64,000 nt of DNA from G964291335 sp964291335 (GTDB lineage Bacteria > Chloroflexota > Dehalococcoidia > Lucifugimonadales > UBA3495). Location of the stretch: assembly GCA_964291335.2 (NCBI GenBank), contig OZ219748.1:1612001-1676000 (forward strand), written 5' to 3'. How positions within the stretch are numbered: position 1 is the stretch's first letter; every line of letters starts with the position of its first letter. Below the pieces are notes generated by a model. That model saw only the letters and a list, made by a program, of their open reading frames with translations. It had not been told where the DNA came from and made no database searches. Below are positions 1-8,625 of the stretch, piece after piece. The position numbers and the translations under genes are program-made.

Positions 1-265
1 GGCCCCGGCCAGATTTTCCGACCGGCTCAAGGCGAAAGCTACCGGTTCCTGCAGAACGGCCGGGATGGCCAGCGCCGGGTTGGCGTAGCCCAACAACCTG
101 ATACTCCCCCGAATGGCCGAGTCCAGAACCCGGGAGGTTTCCCCAATTATCTGCTCCCGCGAGCGCAGCACGCGGGACACGACGGCATTCCGGTATTCCG
201 GGCTCAGGGTATCGAACAGCGTAGTGAAATCCAGCGGAGTTGAGTTGCCTTGTCCACCGAGCATT
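1..265 (-). CDS. Hypothetical protein, 3' part cut off by window edge
   Basis: The first 88 codons of a minus-strand gene are visible; the rest lies beyond the window start. The ATG at 265 has a GGGAGGG ribosome site about 8 nt upstream and a good promoter further up. The visible protein is soluble and mostly helical in character (segments such as SREQIIGETSRVLDSAI and LLGYANPALAI) with no signal peptide in the first residues. I do not recognise the family. It is preceded on the same strand by two small membrane-protein genes, but a 325-nt gap with its own promoter suggests it is transcribed separately. Confidence 0.6.
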
Positions 266-590
266 GCTTTTCCCTCCCGAACAGGACCCGGACCAGTCTG
301 CGAGGGCCAGGAAAGGGGCCGTCCCCAGATAATCGGGCCTACGATGTTGCCAATTTTACTCCGGCTATAATAACACGTGAAGGCAGTCAACCGTTATGCT
401 TATATGCTTCGCCCCTTTGCCGGGGGCCGGCCCGGCCGCCGGAGCCGCCGGCAGCCAGGGTTTCAGCGGAAAGGGCCGCCGGTTTCAAGGCCGGACGCTG
501 GTTCGCTTCGCTGAAGGGGCGGCCGGCTGCGGTTGCCGGGTTCTTGCCGCCGCCCCGGCTGACCGGCTTTCAGCGCAGCCGGGGCCGGTT
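266..590. other. Intergenic region without a gene
   Basis: This 325-nt gap holds the promoter of the partial gene (353-381) and GC-rich sequence with short inverted repeats. The open frames crossing it have no ribosome site and no recognisable protein features. Confidence 0.5.
353..381 (-). promoter_or_regulatory. Putative sigma70-type promoter of the gene starting at 265
   Basis: On the minus strand TTCACG (376-381) is followed after 17 nt by TAAAAT (353-358), about 90 nt before the ATG at 265. The -35 matches 4 of 6 consensus bases and the -10 matches 5 of 6. Confidence 0.4.
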
Positions 591-1055
591 TCAATTATCT
601 TCCGGTTGCGCCCGGTTCGGCGCTGGGCTGTCAGCCCGTATCCGGCGGCCAAACCACAAGTTGACGGCGGTTGCTGCGGCAATGACGACAAACAAGCCGT
701 TAACCCAGAGCCACAGTATCGGCGACGGCGAACCGGCGCCCGGGCCGCCGGTCAGTGCGGCCAGCCAGTTGCGAAAGAACCAGAGGGCGGCCACCATGGC
801 CGTGAACAGCAATACGTTAGCGTACAGGTAAGGGTAGTCAACTCCTCGGCCGGCCCGGTTCACCCGCCGCCATTCCCGGCAGGCGCAGACCAACACTGCC
901 AAAATGCCGGGAGCCATGAAAAGGTTGAGCAAACTCCATAGCCGGCCCACCGCCGGCGTCAGATTCCCGTACACCTCCGAGAAGACGAAGTGAACGGCAA
1001 CCGCCAGGGCAACAACCAGCAAAGCCAGCGCCAGCAGCTTCCGCCGGGTTTCCAT
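591..1055 (-). CDS. Small integral membrane protein, tandem paralogue
   Basis: A 154-aa protein with four predicted membrane segments: residues about 7-27, 38-57, 80-97 and 112-133. It ends in a short charged tail. It is clearly related to the protein encoded just upstream (1078-1548): both carry an ANVL(F/L)..A...A(A/S)LWFFRNWL stretch at the third membrane segment. The two genes are only 22 nt apart on the same strand and probably form an operon produced by gene duplication. No catalytic motif is visible and I do not recognise a named family; the function is unknown. Confidence 0.65.
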   Translation of the reverse strand: METRRKLLALALLVVALAVAVHFVFSEVYGNLTPAVGRLWSLLNLFMAPGILAVLVCACREWRRVNRAGRGVDYPYLYANVLLFTAMVAALWFFRNWLAALTGGPGAGSPSPILWLWVNGLFVVIAAATAVNLWFGRRIRADSPAPNRAQPEDN

Positions 1056-1077
1056 TCCCGGTTTCCTCCAGGTCTCC

Positions 1078-1548
1078 TTAACTGCGCCCGCCGCCTGAGT
1101 AGCTGCCGCCGGGCAAGGAATTGCGCCACAACTGGCCGCCGGTTATGCCCACCACAATTACCACCAGGGGGTTCAGCAGGTCCCAGAGAATCAGGTCAGC
1201 AGTAGATTGACTGCCGTCTGGAATCGTCGCCAGGAAATCCAGCCAGTTCCGGAAGAACCACAGCGAAGCCAGCAGAGCAGCATAGAACAGGACATTGGCT
1301 TCCAGCCTGGCCCGCCCCAGGCCGTCGCCCCTGACCCGGTCAGCCAGCCTTTTATGGTACAGCTGAACCGCCAGGGTAATCACCAGGGCGACCGCCACCG
1401 GGATGTTCAGATAATACCAGACTACGGTGGCAGCGTTGCCAACACTGCTGTAGAGCGGGGCTGCAACGAATTGGCCCGCTACCAGCGCCGCGGTGATAAG
1501 GAGGAATAACCCCACCAGCATCCGTAATATTTCCATCGCGACTCTCAC
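1078..1548 (-). CDS. Small integral membrane protein, tandem paralogue
   Basis: A 156-aa protein with four hydrophobic segments (about residues 6-27, 42-60, 86-105 and 121-140) and a Gly/Ser-rich polar C-terminus. It shares the LWFFRNWL signature and overall topology with the downstream 154-aa protein, so the pair arose by tandem duplication. The loop between segments 2 and 3 is basic (KRLADRVRG), which would favour a cytoplasmic location. MEILRML five codons in (about 1533) is an alternative start. The function is unknown. Confidence 0.65.
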   Translation of the reverse strand: MRVAMEILRMLVGLFLLITAALVAGQFVAAPLYSSVGNAATVVWYYLNIPVAVALVITLAVQLYHKRLADRVRGDGLGRARLEANVLFYAALLASLWFFRNWLDFLATIPDGSQSTADLILWDLLNPLVVIVVGITGGQLWRNSLPGGSYSGGGRS

Positions 1549-1727
1549 TGCCTGAAATGGCTGGCGTCAGTCTAGCATACCGGGGGATATTCTTCCCGGC
1601 CTTGCGCGGCTTGTTTCAGCGTTGTCGGTCAGGAAAGCGGGGCGGCAATCCGGAACGAAGCAGCTTTCGTATCCTTGAAAAACCGCCAGCGCCCGGTCTG
1701 CCGGGCAGAGCCGGCCCCGGCGCATAT

Positions 1728-1755
1728 TTGACACAAACGCCAGGACTGCTAAAAT
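1728..1755 (+). promoter_or_regulatory. Strong sigma70-type promoter of the amino-acid ABC operon
   Basis: A perfect TTGACA (1728-1733) is followed after 16 nt by TAAAAT (1750-1755), with a TGC extended -10 in front. It points toward the binding-protein gene starting about 85 nt downstream. Confidence 0.6.
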
Positions 1756-1841
1756 TATGGTTGCAATAATCAACCTGCGTTGAATTTAACACTGCTCCGG
1801 TTGACTGTAGCTGTTCCACATTTTGCGACATCTGGGAGGGA

Positions 1842-3152
1842 ATGATTAATACTATGGCCAGAAGGACTTTGATTCTGTTTGCGCTTTTAGCCGTTGCCGT
1901 TGCTGCTATGGTGGCCTGCCAGCAACCCGATGATGCGGCGATGACGGCGCTGCGAACGGAAAATGATGACCTGAAAGCCCGGCTGGAAAGCATGCAGGGC
2001 GAAATGGACGCAATGCAGGGCGCGATGGATGCAATGGCTGACCCGGCGCCGATGACCGATGCTGCGGCGATGGCGGCGCTGCAAATGGAAAATGATGACC
2101 TGAAAGCCCTGCTGGAGAGTATGCAGGGCGAAATGGGTGAGATGGAGGCGATGGCCGACCCGGTGCCGATGATGGAAGGCAGCCGGCTGGAGGCGGTCCG
2201 GGAGCGGGGCCATGTAATCTGCGCCAGCCGCGACGACGTCCCCGGCTACGGCGGCCTGGACGCCGCCGGCAATAACGTGGGCTTCGATATTGACCTCTGC
2301 CGGGCGCTGGCCGCCGCCGTGCTGGGCAACCCTAACGCCATTGAAATTCGCCTGATTACCGCCGCTGAACGGGGGCCGACGATACAGTCCGGCGAGGTGG
2401 ACCTGCTGGTCCGAACCGTAACCTGGACCACCTCCCGGGATGCCGGCTGGGGCAATTACGCCCAAACCATGTTCTATGACGGCCAGGGTTTCATGGTGCG
2501 CAAGGATTTGGGGGTTACCGATGCCCTGGAACTGGCCGGCGCGACGGTGTGCGTAACCCTGGGCACGACCACCGAGCTGAACCTGCAAGACTTTTCCAAC
2601 CAGAACAACCTGAACCTCACTGTTGCCACTTTTGAGGATACCGACGCAGTGGTGGCGGCCTATGACGCCGGCCAGTGCGATTCCTTCACCAATGATAATT
2701 CCCAGTTGGCCGCCCTGCGCACGGCCCTCCGCAACCCGGATGACCACGTCATTCTGCCCAATACCATCTCCGAAGAACCCCTCGGCCCTGTGGTGCCGCA
2801 CGGCGACGAGCAGTGGTTCGACATCGTTAAGACCGTTATGGCGATCCTCATTTACGGGGAAGCCTACGGGGTAAGCCAGGGCAGCGTGCCTGACATGGCG
2901 ACCGGCAACACCAAAGTTGACCGGCTGCTGGGGCTGGAAGGCGCCTTCGGTCAGGAGGAACTGGGCCTGAGCAAGACCGTGGCGCAGGACGTACTCCGGG
3001 GCGTCGGCAACTATGGCGAGATTTATAATCGCAACCTGGGGCCGAATGGCATTAACCTGCCGCGGGAAGGCGGGCGCAACGCCTTGTGGAATAACGCCCC
3101 CTGCACCGACTGCCCCAAGGGCGGCCAGATTTACGCTGCGCCGTTGCGGTAA
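1842..3152 (+). CDS. aapJ: Polar amino-acid ABC transporter substrate-binding lipoprotein
   Basis: This is the extracytoplasmic ligand-binding subunit of an L-amino-acid ABC transporter of the AapJ/BztA type. The 436-aa precursor begins with a lipoprotein signal (ARRTLILFALLAVAVAAM, Cys in MVACQQ). Residues about 30-100 are an added Glu/Met-rich segment containing the same block twice (ENDDLKA.LESMQGEM), probably a short coiled coil. The family 3 solute-binding domain follows (LEAVRERGHVICA, GFDIDLCRALAAAVLG, FTNDNSQLAALR). Either ATG 1842 or ATG 1854 could be the start; the GGGAGGG site is too close to the first and rather far from the second. Permeases and an ATPase follow on the same strand, so the transporter is complete. 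Confidence 0.88.
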   Translation: MINTMARRTLILFALLAVAVAAMVACQQPDDAAMTALRTENDDLKARLESMQGEMDAMQGAMDAMADPAPMTDAAAMAALQMENDDLKALLESMQGEMGEMEAMADPVPMMEGSRLEAVRERGHVICASRDDVPGYGGLDAAGNNVGFDIDLCRALAAAVLGNPNAIEIRLITAAERGPTIQSGEVDLLVRTVTWTTSRDAGWGNYAQTMFYDGQGFMVRKDLGVTDALELAGATVCVTLGTTTELNLQDFSNQNNLNLTVATFEDTDAVVAAYDAGQCDSFTNDNSQLAALRTALRNPDDHVILPNTISEEPLGPVVPHGDEQWFDIVKTVMAILIYGEAYGVSQGSVPDMATGNTKVDRLLGLEGAFGQEELGLSKTVAQDVLRGVGNYGEIYNRNLGPNGINLPREGGRNALWNNAPCTDCPKGGQIYAAPLR

Positions 3153-3189
3153 GTTTTCCTGACCGGCAGCGCTGCCAGCCTAATGACGC

Positions 3190-3222
3190 GGGGCGGGCAT
3201 CAAGCCCGCCCCGGTTTCATTT
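3190..3222 (+). terminator. Hairpin terminator after the binding-protein gene
   Basis: GGGGCGGGC (3190-3198), loop ATCAA, GCCCGCCCC (3204-3212), then a T-rich tail (GGTTTCATTT). The 9-bp stem may attenuate transcription between the abundant binding protein and the permeases, as is common for such operons. An almost identical hairpin occurs at 36272-36298. Confidence 0.55.
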
Positions 3223-3304
3223 CAGGGCCGCGCCATTGCCCGGAGCTTCATGGGTCTCGCCCGCCCCGGTTTCATTTCAGAGCCGCGCCACTGCCCGGAG
3301 CTTC
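3204..3304. repeat. 46-bp direct repeat in the aapJ-aapQ gap
   Basis: The block 3204-3249 (starting GCCCGCCCCGGTTTC) recurs at 3259-3304 with two substitutions, giving a 55-nt period. The first copy begins with the right arm of the terminator hairpin. The rest of the 366-nt gap (3153-3518) contains no gene; a weak TACAAT -10 box lies at 3455-3460. Confidence 0.6.
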
Positions 3305-3518
3305 CCGGTCCCCGGCCGGCTCCGGTTCCGGCAAGCCGGCAGCGCCGGTGGCTTTCCGGCGCGTCTCTGGCCCAGGGACGCCGTAAGCAGGCTGGCCGGG
3401 TGTCCGAAATCCGGGCCGGTTTACGATAAGCCGGCAAACTTCGCAGAAATGCGCTACAATCTACCCGGTTTTTAATCAGCATCACATTGTTTCCGGCCGG
3501 ACGTCAGCTGCGCAGCAT

Positions 3519-4724
3519 ATGGTCAGCGCCTCTCGCATACTAACCTACCAGGGTATCCCGGTATGGCGGCACGCCCAGATGATTCAGTGGGCTGCGCAGC
3601 TGGTATCGGGTATTGTGGTGGTGGCGTTGGTGGTCTGGTTCTTCACGAACATGGCCCAGGCCATCCAGGAACGGGATATTCCTTACGGGTTCAGTTTCCT
3701 GTCCCGCGAGTACCAAACCCCCATTGGCGAACACTTTCTGCCCTACGAATCGTCCGATACTTTTCTCTACGCGCTTCTGGTGGGCATAACCAATACGGCT
3801 ATCGTGGCCGTTGCCGGGGTCATCCTGGCCACCGCCCTGGGCGTCTTTATTGGCGTTTCCCGCCTGTCCGGCAACTGGATTGTAGCCAAACTGGCCCTGG
3901 TCTATATCGAGTTCTTTCGCAACGTGCCGCTGCTGGTGCAGCTCTTCTTCTGGTTTTACATTATTCTGGAACTGCCCCCAATCCGGGAAAGCTACGTGCT
4001 GGCCGATGCCTTCTACCTGAGCAACCGGGGCTTTTCCATGCCCTGGCCTGACCCTGCCGACTACCGCATAGCCCTGACCTGGGTCGGGCTGGCCGGGGCG
4101 GCCATGGTGGCTGGGGTGCTGGTTTACCGCTGGCGGGCCCGCCGGGAAGAGCAGACGGGGCGCTCCGGCTACCCCCTGCTCTACAGCGCCGCCGTGACCA
4201 TTGGCGCAGGCGCCGCCGCCTGGCTGGCGCTGAGCTTCCTGGCCGGCCAGCCGCCCTTTTACCTCTCCATGCCGGAACCCCAGGGGCGGTTCGGCAACAT
4301 TGTCGGCGGGTTCACCGCCCGGGCCGGGCTGCTGGTTCTGCTCATCGGCCTGGTGATGTACACCGCCAGCTTCATCGCGGAAATCGTCCGGGCCGGAATC
4401 CAGTCGGTGGGACGGGGGCAGACCGAAGCCGCCCGCGCCCTGGGCCTTTCGCCCATGAACACCCTGCGCAGCGTTACCTTCCCCCAGGCTCTGCGGGTGA
4501 TTATTCCGCCCCTGATCAGCCAGTGCCTGAACCTGACCAAGAACAGCAGTCTGGGCGGCGCCGTGGCCTACAGCGACCTGACCAACATCGCCGTGACCAT
4601 GACCCAGACCGCCCCGGCGGTCTCCATATTCATCCTGATAATGGCGTCGTACCTGGCTATGAGCCTGACCTGGTCCCTGATTGGCAATCTGTATAACCGC
4701 CACATCCGGTTTGAGGGAGGGTAG
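3519..4724 (+). CDS. aapQ: Amino-acid ABC transporter permease, first subunit
   Basis: A 401-aa inner-membrane permease of the His/Glu/Gln/Arg family, AapQ-like by length and position. Typical motifs are visible: YIEFFRNVPLLVQLFFWF in the middle and the cytoplasmic EAA loop TEAARALGLSPMNTLRSVTFPQALRVIIPP, which docks on the ATPase. About eight membrane segments are apparent, with a long insertion (residues about 160-260) containing two extra hydrophobic stretches, as expected for the large Aap-type subunits. It is followed 3 nt later by the second permease gene, so the two are translationally coupled. Confidence 0.88.
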   Translation: MVSASRILTYQGIPVWRHAQMIQWAAQLVSGIVVVALVVWFFTNMAQAIQERDIPYGFSFLSREYQTPIGEHFLPYESSDTFLYALLVGITNTAIVAVAGVILATALGVFIGVSRLSGNWIVAKLALVYIEFFRNVPLLVQLFFWFYIILELPPIRESYVLADAFYLSNRGFSMPWPDPADYRIALTWVGLAGAAMVAGVLVYRWRARREEQTGRSGYPLLYSAAVTIGAGAAAWLALSFLAGQPPFYLSMPEPQGRFGNIVGGFTARAGLLVLLIGLVMYTASFIAEIVRAGIQSVGRGQTEAARALGLSPMNTLRSVTFPQALRVIIPPLISQCLNLTKNSSLGGAVAYSDLTNIAVTMTQTAPAVSIFILIMASYLAMSLTWSLIGNLYNRHIRFEGG

Positions 4725-4727
4725 CCT

Positions 4728-5975
4728 GTGGCCGTCCGTCCCGCAGCCGCGCCGGAACCCATGCTGCCGCCCCGCTCCGAGGCAGGCCTTATCGGGTGGC
4801 TGCACGCCAACCTGTTCAGCAGCTGGTTCAGCGCGCTGTTAACCCTGGTTTCCGGCGCGGCGCTGGCGCTGGGCCTCTGGTTTGGCCTGAACTGGGTTTT
4901 TGCGGCCGCCGACTGGACGGTTATCGCCGAGTTGGGCGGACGGTTCCTTTTGGGACGTTACAACACCGAGGCCGCCTGCCCCGGTCAGAACTGCTTCTGG
5001 CGTCCCCAGGCCGCGCTGCTTATGGTGAACGTCCTGCTGGGGGCGGCCTGGGGGCTTCGGGGCAACCGGGTGGCCCGCAACCTGGCCTGGCTGTCGGCCG
5101 GCGCTGCGGCGGCCTTCGCTTTCCTCCCCTACCGCCTGGAAACCATGGGCTGGGATGTGCGGATACTGCTGCTGCTGAACCTGCCGGTCGTCCCTCTGGG
5201 CTGGTGGTTGGCCCGCCGCACGCCCCTGGGTTCCGCCGCGCGGGTAACGCTGCTGGGCGTGGGCATCTTCTTTCTCACCCTGGCGCTGCTGCGCGGGCTG
5301 CCCGGGCTGCCCTTTTTGCCGCCGGTTTCGGTGGTTTACTGGGGCGGCCTGACCCTGAACCTGATTCTGGCGGTGGGCGGCATTACCCTCAGCCTGCCCA
5401 TCGGCATCGCCCTGGCCCTGGGACGCCGCAGCCGGCTTCCGGTGGTAAAGGCGCTCTGCGTATTCTTCATTGAAGTGTTTCGCGGCGTCCCGCTGATAAC
5501 CCTGCTGTTTATGTCCCAGACTCTGGTTCCCCTGGCCTTCCCGGAGGATATGCCCCAGAACTCGCTGTTCCGCGCCGCCGTGGTTATTACCCTGTTCAGC
5601 TCGGCGTACATGGCCGAGAACATTCGCGGCGGCTTGCAGGCGCTGCATCCCGGCCAGGAAGAGGCGGCCCGCGCCCTGGGCCTGCCCGGCTGGCAGACCA
5701 CCCTGCTAATCACCCTGCCCCAGGCCATTCGCAACGTGATTCCGGCCATTGTGGGGCAGTTCATCGGCCTGTTCAAGGACACCAGCCTGGTTTACATCAT
5801 CGGGATGCTGGACGTGGTAGCCATTGGCCGTTCCTTCATCCAGAGCAACCCCGAATACCTGGCCAACGCCCGGGAGGTTTTCGTCTTTCTGGCGCTGGTG
5901 TTCTGGGTATTCACCTACGGAATGTCTTACGTCAGCAGCAAGGTGGAAGAACACCTGGGAGTAGGGCGGCGTTAA
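4728..5975 (+). CDS. aapM: Amino-acid ABC transporter permease, second subunit
   Basis: A 415-aa permease pairing with the upstream subunit to form the membrane channel. The C-terminal permease domain (about residues 200-415) has FIEVFRGVPLITLLFM and the EAA loop EEAARALGLPGWQTTLLITLPQAIRNVIPA; the N-terminal half adds four or more hydrophobic segments as in AapM/BztC. The start is a GTG at 4728, 3 nt after the previous stop, with the site GGGAGGG just upstream. The stop lies 50 nt before the ATPase gene. Confidence 0.87.
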   Translation: MAVRPAAAPEPMLPPRSEAGLIGWLHANLFSSWFSALLTLVSGAALALGLWFGLNWVFAAADWTVIAELGGRFLLGRYNTEAACPGQNCFWRPQAALLMVNVLLGAAWGLRGNRVARNLAWLSAGAAAAFAFLPYRLETMGWDVRILLLLNLPVVPLGWWLARRTPLGSAARVTLLGVGIFFLTLALLRGLPGLPFLPPVSVVYWGGLTLNLILAVGGITLSLPIGIALALGRRSRLPVVKALCVFFIEVFRGVPLITLLFMSQTLVPLAFPEDMPQNSLFRAAVVITLFSSAYMAENIRGGLQALHPGQEEAARALGLPGWQTTLLITLPQAIRNVIPAIVGQFIGLFKDTSLVYIIGMLDVVAIGRSFIQSNPEYLANAREVFVFLALVFWVFTYGMSYVSSKVEEHLGVGRR

Positions 5976-6025
5976 GGCAGTAAAGGTTCAAGCCCGGTAA
6001 TCCGGCGCAATGACGGGAGGACAGG

Positions 6026-6802
6026 ATGGCAACGCTGGAACCGCCAGCCAGCCGCGAGACCGCGACCGAAGGCGAGAATATTATTATCTGCCGGGACGTG
6101 CATAAGTGGTACGGCAGTTTCCATGCCCTGAAGGGGGTATCCACTACCGTTAAAACCGGCGAGGTGGTGGTAATTCTCGGCCCCTCCGGGTCCGGGAAGT
6201 CCACCTTCATCCGCACCATTAACCGGCTGGAACAGCACCAGCGCGGCGACATCATCGTTGACGGAATCGAGATCAGCGGCGACGTCCGCAACATTGACGC
6301 CATCCGCCGGGAAGTGGGCATGGTTTTCCAGTCGTTCAACCTGTTTCCGCACCTTACCGTAATGCAGAACATAACCCTGGCGCCGACCAGGGTGCGCCAC
6401 TGGTCCCGGGCGCAGGCCCAGGAGGTGGCCGTTGAACTGCTGACCCGGGTAGGTATTCCGGAACAGGCGCAAAAGTACCCGGCGGAGCTGTCCGGCGGCC
6501 AGCAGCAGCGGGTAGCCATTGCCCGGGCCCTGGCGATGCAGCCCCGGATAATGCTGTTTGATGAGCCGACTTCCGCCCTGGATCCGGAGATGATTAAAGA
6601 GGTGCTGGATGTGATGCGGGAGCTGGCGAGCACCGGTATGACCATGCTTACCGTCAGCCACGAAATCGGCTTTGCCCGGGAAGTGGCCGACCGGGTGATA
6701 ATGATGGACGCCGGCAACATTATCGAGGAGGGAACCCCGGCGGAATTCTTCACCAACCCCAAACATGAACGAGCCCAATTATTCTTGTCGCAAATACTCT
6801 AG
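6026..6802 (+). CDS. aapP: Amino-acid ABC transporter ATP-binding protein
   Basis: A 258-aa ATPase that powers amino-acid import through the preceding permeases. All ABC motifs are present: Walker A GPSGSGKST (about residue 53), Q-loop VFQSFNLFPHLTVMQN, signature LSGGQQQRVAIARAL, Walker B IMLFDEPTSALDPE and switch histidine in TVSHEIGFA. Length and sequence match the GlnQ/AapP family. A GGGAGGACAGG site precedes the ATG. It closes the aap operon; substrate could be glutamate, glutamine or general L-amino acids, which the sequence alone does not settle. Confidence 0.92.
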   Translation: MATLEPPASRETATEGENIIICRDVHKWYGSFHALKGVSTTVKTGEVVVILGPSGSGKSTFIRTINRLEQHQRGDIIVDGIEISGDVRNIDAIRREVGMVFQSFNLFPHLTVMQNITLAPTRVRHWSRAQAQEVAVELLTRVGIPEQAQKYPAELSGGQQQRVAIARALAMQPRIMLFDEPTSALDPEMIKEVLDVMRELASTGMTMLTVSHEIGFAREVADRVIMMDAGNIIEEGTPAEFFTNPKHERAQLFLSQIL

Positions 6803-6858
6803 GGAACCCGGGCAAAGAACGAAACCGGCCCTCCGGCAAAGGTCCGCTCCGGCACGTC

Positions 6859-8625
6859 ATGCGGCCACTCTTTCCCCACATCGGCATAATATTAACGCTG
6901 GTCGGCCTGCTGCCGTTGACGGCAGGGCTGTTTTCGGCCTGCGCCAACCCGTCGCCGGATACGCTGCCAGCGGAACGGTTCCGCCGGGATGCGCCGGCGG
7001 CGCCGGACTTTTCCCGGGGGGAATCCGACCGCCGGGCCGCCGTCAGCCTGCGTTCCCTGCCCTGGGTTGCGGATGGGGTGCAGCCATCGGAGCGGAAAGC
7101 GGTAGAGTGGCTGCGCTTTGCCGAAACCAATGCGCCGGACTTGTTCCGCAGCCTGCTGGAAAAGCCGTGGGTGCAGGCCCCGGCGGCGCCGGGAAGGAAC
7201 GAAGCCCTCCGGAATCTGGGCTACCTGCTGGTTGATGAACCGGACGCCGCCGGAAAAATCGCCGCCATGCCCTTTCTGGATACTCTGGAGCCGCACGACC
7301 CGGTGACCCTGGATTCGTTGAGCCGGCTCGCTCACCGGACCCCGGCCGGTTTCCGTCAGGTTATGGCCTACCCCGAAGTGGCCGACGGCATAACCGATGC
7401 CGAGGCGCCGGTGGCGGCCTTGCTGGGAGGGACGGCAGCTAATAACCCCGAACAGCTGGCCGCCCTGCGGGACTTTTCCCGGGTAATGGTACAGCGGCGT
7501 ACGATTCAACTGCCCGGAGCCGGGCCGGTAACCCTGGCGGTTTTACGCACCCGGCCCGGCGCTGACCGCAGTATGGAGCTGCTGGAGGGAGCGGTTCGGG
7601 CCGTTGAGCGTTTCGTCGGCGAACCTTTTCCTCAGCCTTACGTGGCCCTGTTTTTCGCCGAGGCGCTGGCGTCTCCGGAGGCGCAGGCCGGCGTTAACCT
7701 GGGCTCCCACATGACCATAACGGCAGTTTATGACGTTGACGACGGCAGTTTTGAGGCCAAAGATGCCGGACGCATCATCACCCACGAGGTAGCGCACTAC
7801 TACTGGCACGGTGGGGAGGACTGGCTGGATGAAGGAATGGCCGAACTTACGGCGTCCGTTATCCGGCAGCCGGGCAGCGGCAGCCCGCTGACCGCAGCTA
7901 ATCCGCCATGCAGCCAGGCGGCATCGCTCCAGGAAGTGGAACGCCGAAACTACCGCCCGGAGGAGGCCGGCTACCGTTGCAACTATGCGCTGGGCGAGCG
8001 AATGTTCCATGAGCTATACCGGCTGCTGGGCGAGGAAGCCTTCCGGGCCGGAGCTGCCCGTCTTTACCGGAGGCTGGCGTTCCAACGGCTGGCGGAAGGC
8101 CGGCCGTTGGGCATTGGCGCAGTCCTGACCGCCTTTACCCAGGACAACGGGGTTTCGAGTCCGCAGCCGGCGGCGGTAAAGGCGGTAACCGAGCGTTGGT
8201 ACACCGGCGCCGGGCGTTACGACGCCTGGCCTTTTGACACCGGCCCGGTGGTGCCGCAACTGCCGGAAGTCAACGGGTGGATTGAACGGGCTGCGGTTAC
8301 GCTGAACCCGGAGCAGGGGAAGCCGGTATCCCGCTTTTCGGCCCGGCAGTCGGCGGGCCCGGTGTATCTGCAAATAGAATATTCCCATGACTTTTCCGGC
8401 CCGGGCCAGAAACTGGACTTTGCGCTGGTGCAGCTGTACCAGGACGGCATCCCTTTCGGGTATTATACCTTTGCCATTGAGGCCCAGGATTACTACAGCG
8501 GCGGCGTGCAATGGTTAAGTCTGGGCCCGGCGCCGCCGGAACCCTGGGCCGCCGGCCGTTACCAGGCATACCTGTACCACGCTGGACGCAAGGTCGCTCA
8601 GGTGCAGTTTGAGGTTACGCCATAG
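6859..8625 (+). CDS. Lipoprotein zinc metallopeptidase-like protein (HExxH)
   Basis: A 588-aa exported protein. The N-terminus is a lipoprotein signal peptide (hydrophobic run to about residue 26, then LFSACAN). Residues about 40-215 form an alpha-helical domain; residues about 220-450 form the peptidase region with the zinc motif HEVAHYYW at residue 309 and a downstream Glu in WLDEGMAEL, the gluzincin arrangement. The C-terminal 120 residues are beta-rich. It shares the catalytic region and the NYALGERMFHELYR-type segment with the 603-aa protein at 59574-61385, although the N-terminal domains differ. It begins 56 nt after the ABC operon. The substrate is unknown. Confidence 0.75.
   Translation: MRPLFPHIGIILTLVGLLPLTAGLFSACANPSPDTLPAERFRRDAPAAPDFSRGESDRRAAVSLRSLPWVADGVQPSERKAVEWLRFAETNAPDLFRSLLEKPWVQAPAAPGRNEALRNLGYLLVDEPDAAGKIAAMPFLDTLEPHDPVTLDSLSRLAHRTPAGFRQVMAYPEVADGITDAEAPVAALLGGTAANNPEQLAALRDFSRVMVQRRTIQLPGAGPVTLAVLRTRPGADRSMELLEGAVRAVERFVGEPFPQPYVALFFAEALASPEAQAGVNLGSHMTITAVYDVDDGSFEAKDAGRIITHEVAHYYWHGGEDWLDEGMAELTASVIRQPGSGSPLTAANPPCSQAASLQEVERRNYRPEEAGYRCNYALGERMFHELYRLLGEEAFRAGAARLYRRLAFQRLAEGRPLGIGAVLTAFTQDNGVSSPQPAAVKAVTERWYTGAGRYDAWPFDTGPVVPQLPEVNGWIERAAVTLNPEQGKPVSRFSARQSAGPVYLQIEYSHDFSGPGQKLDFALVQLYQDGIPFGYYTFAIEAQDYYSGGVQWLSLGPAPPEPWAAGRYQAYLYHAGRKVAQVQFEVTP

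Noticed and set aside
1887..2801. Minus-strand open frame in the aapJ gene
   Set aside because: Histidine/glycine-rich shadow of the binding-protein frame.
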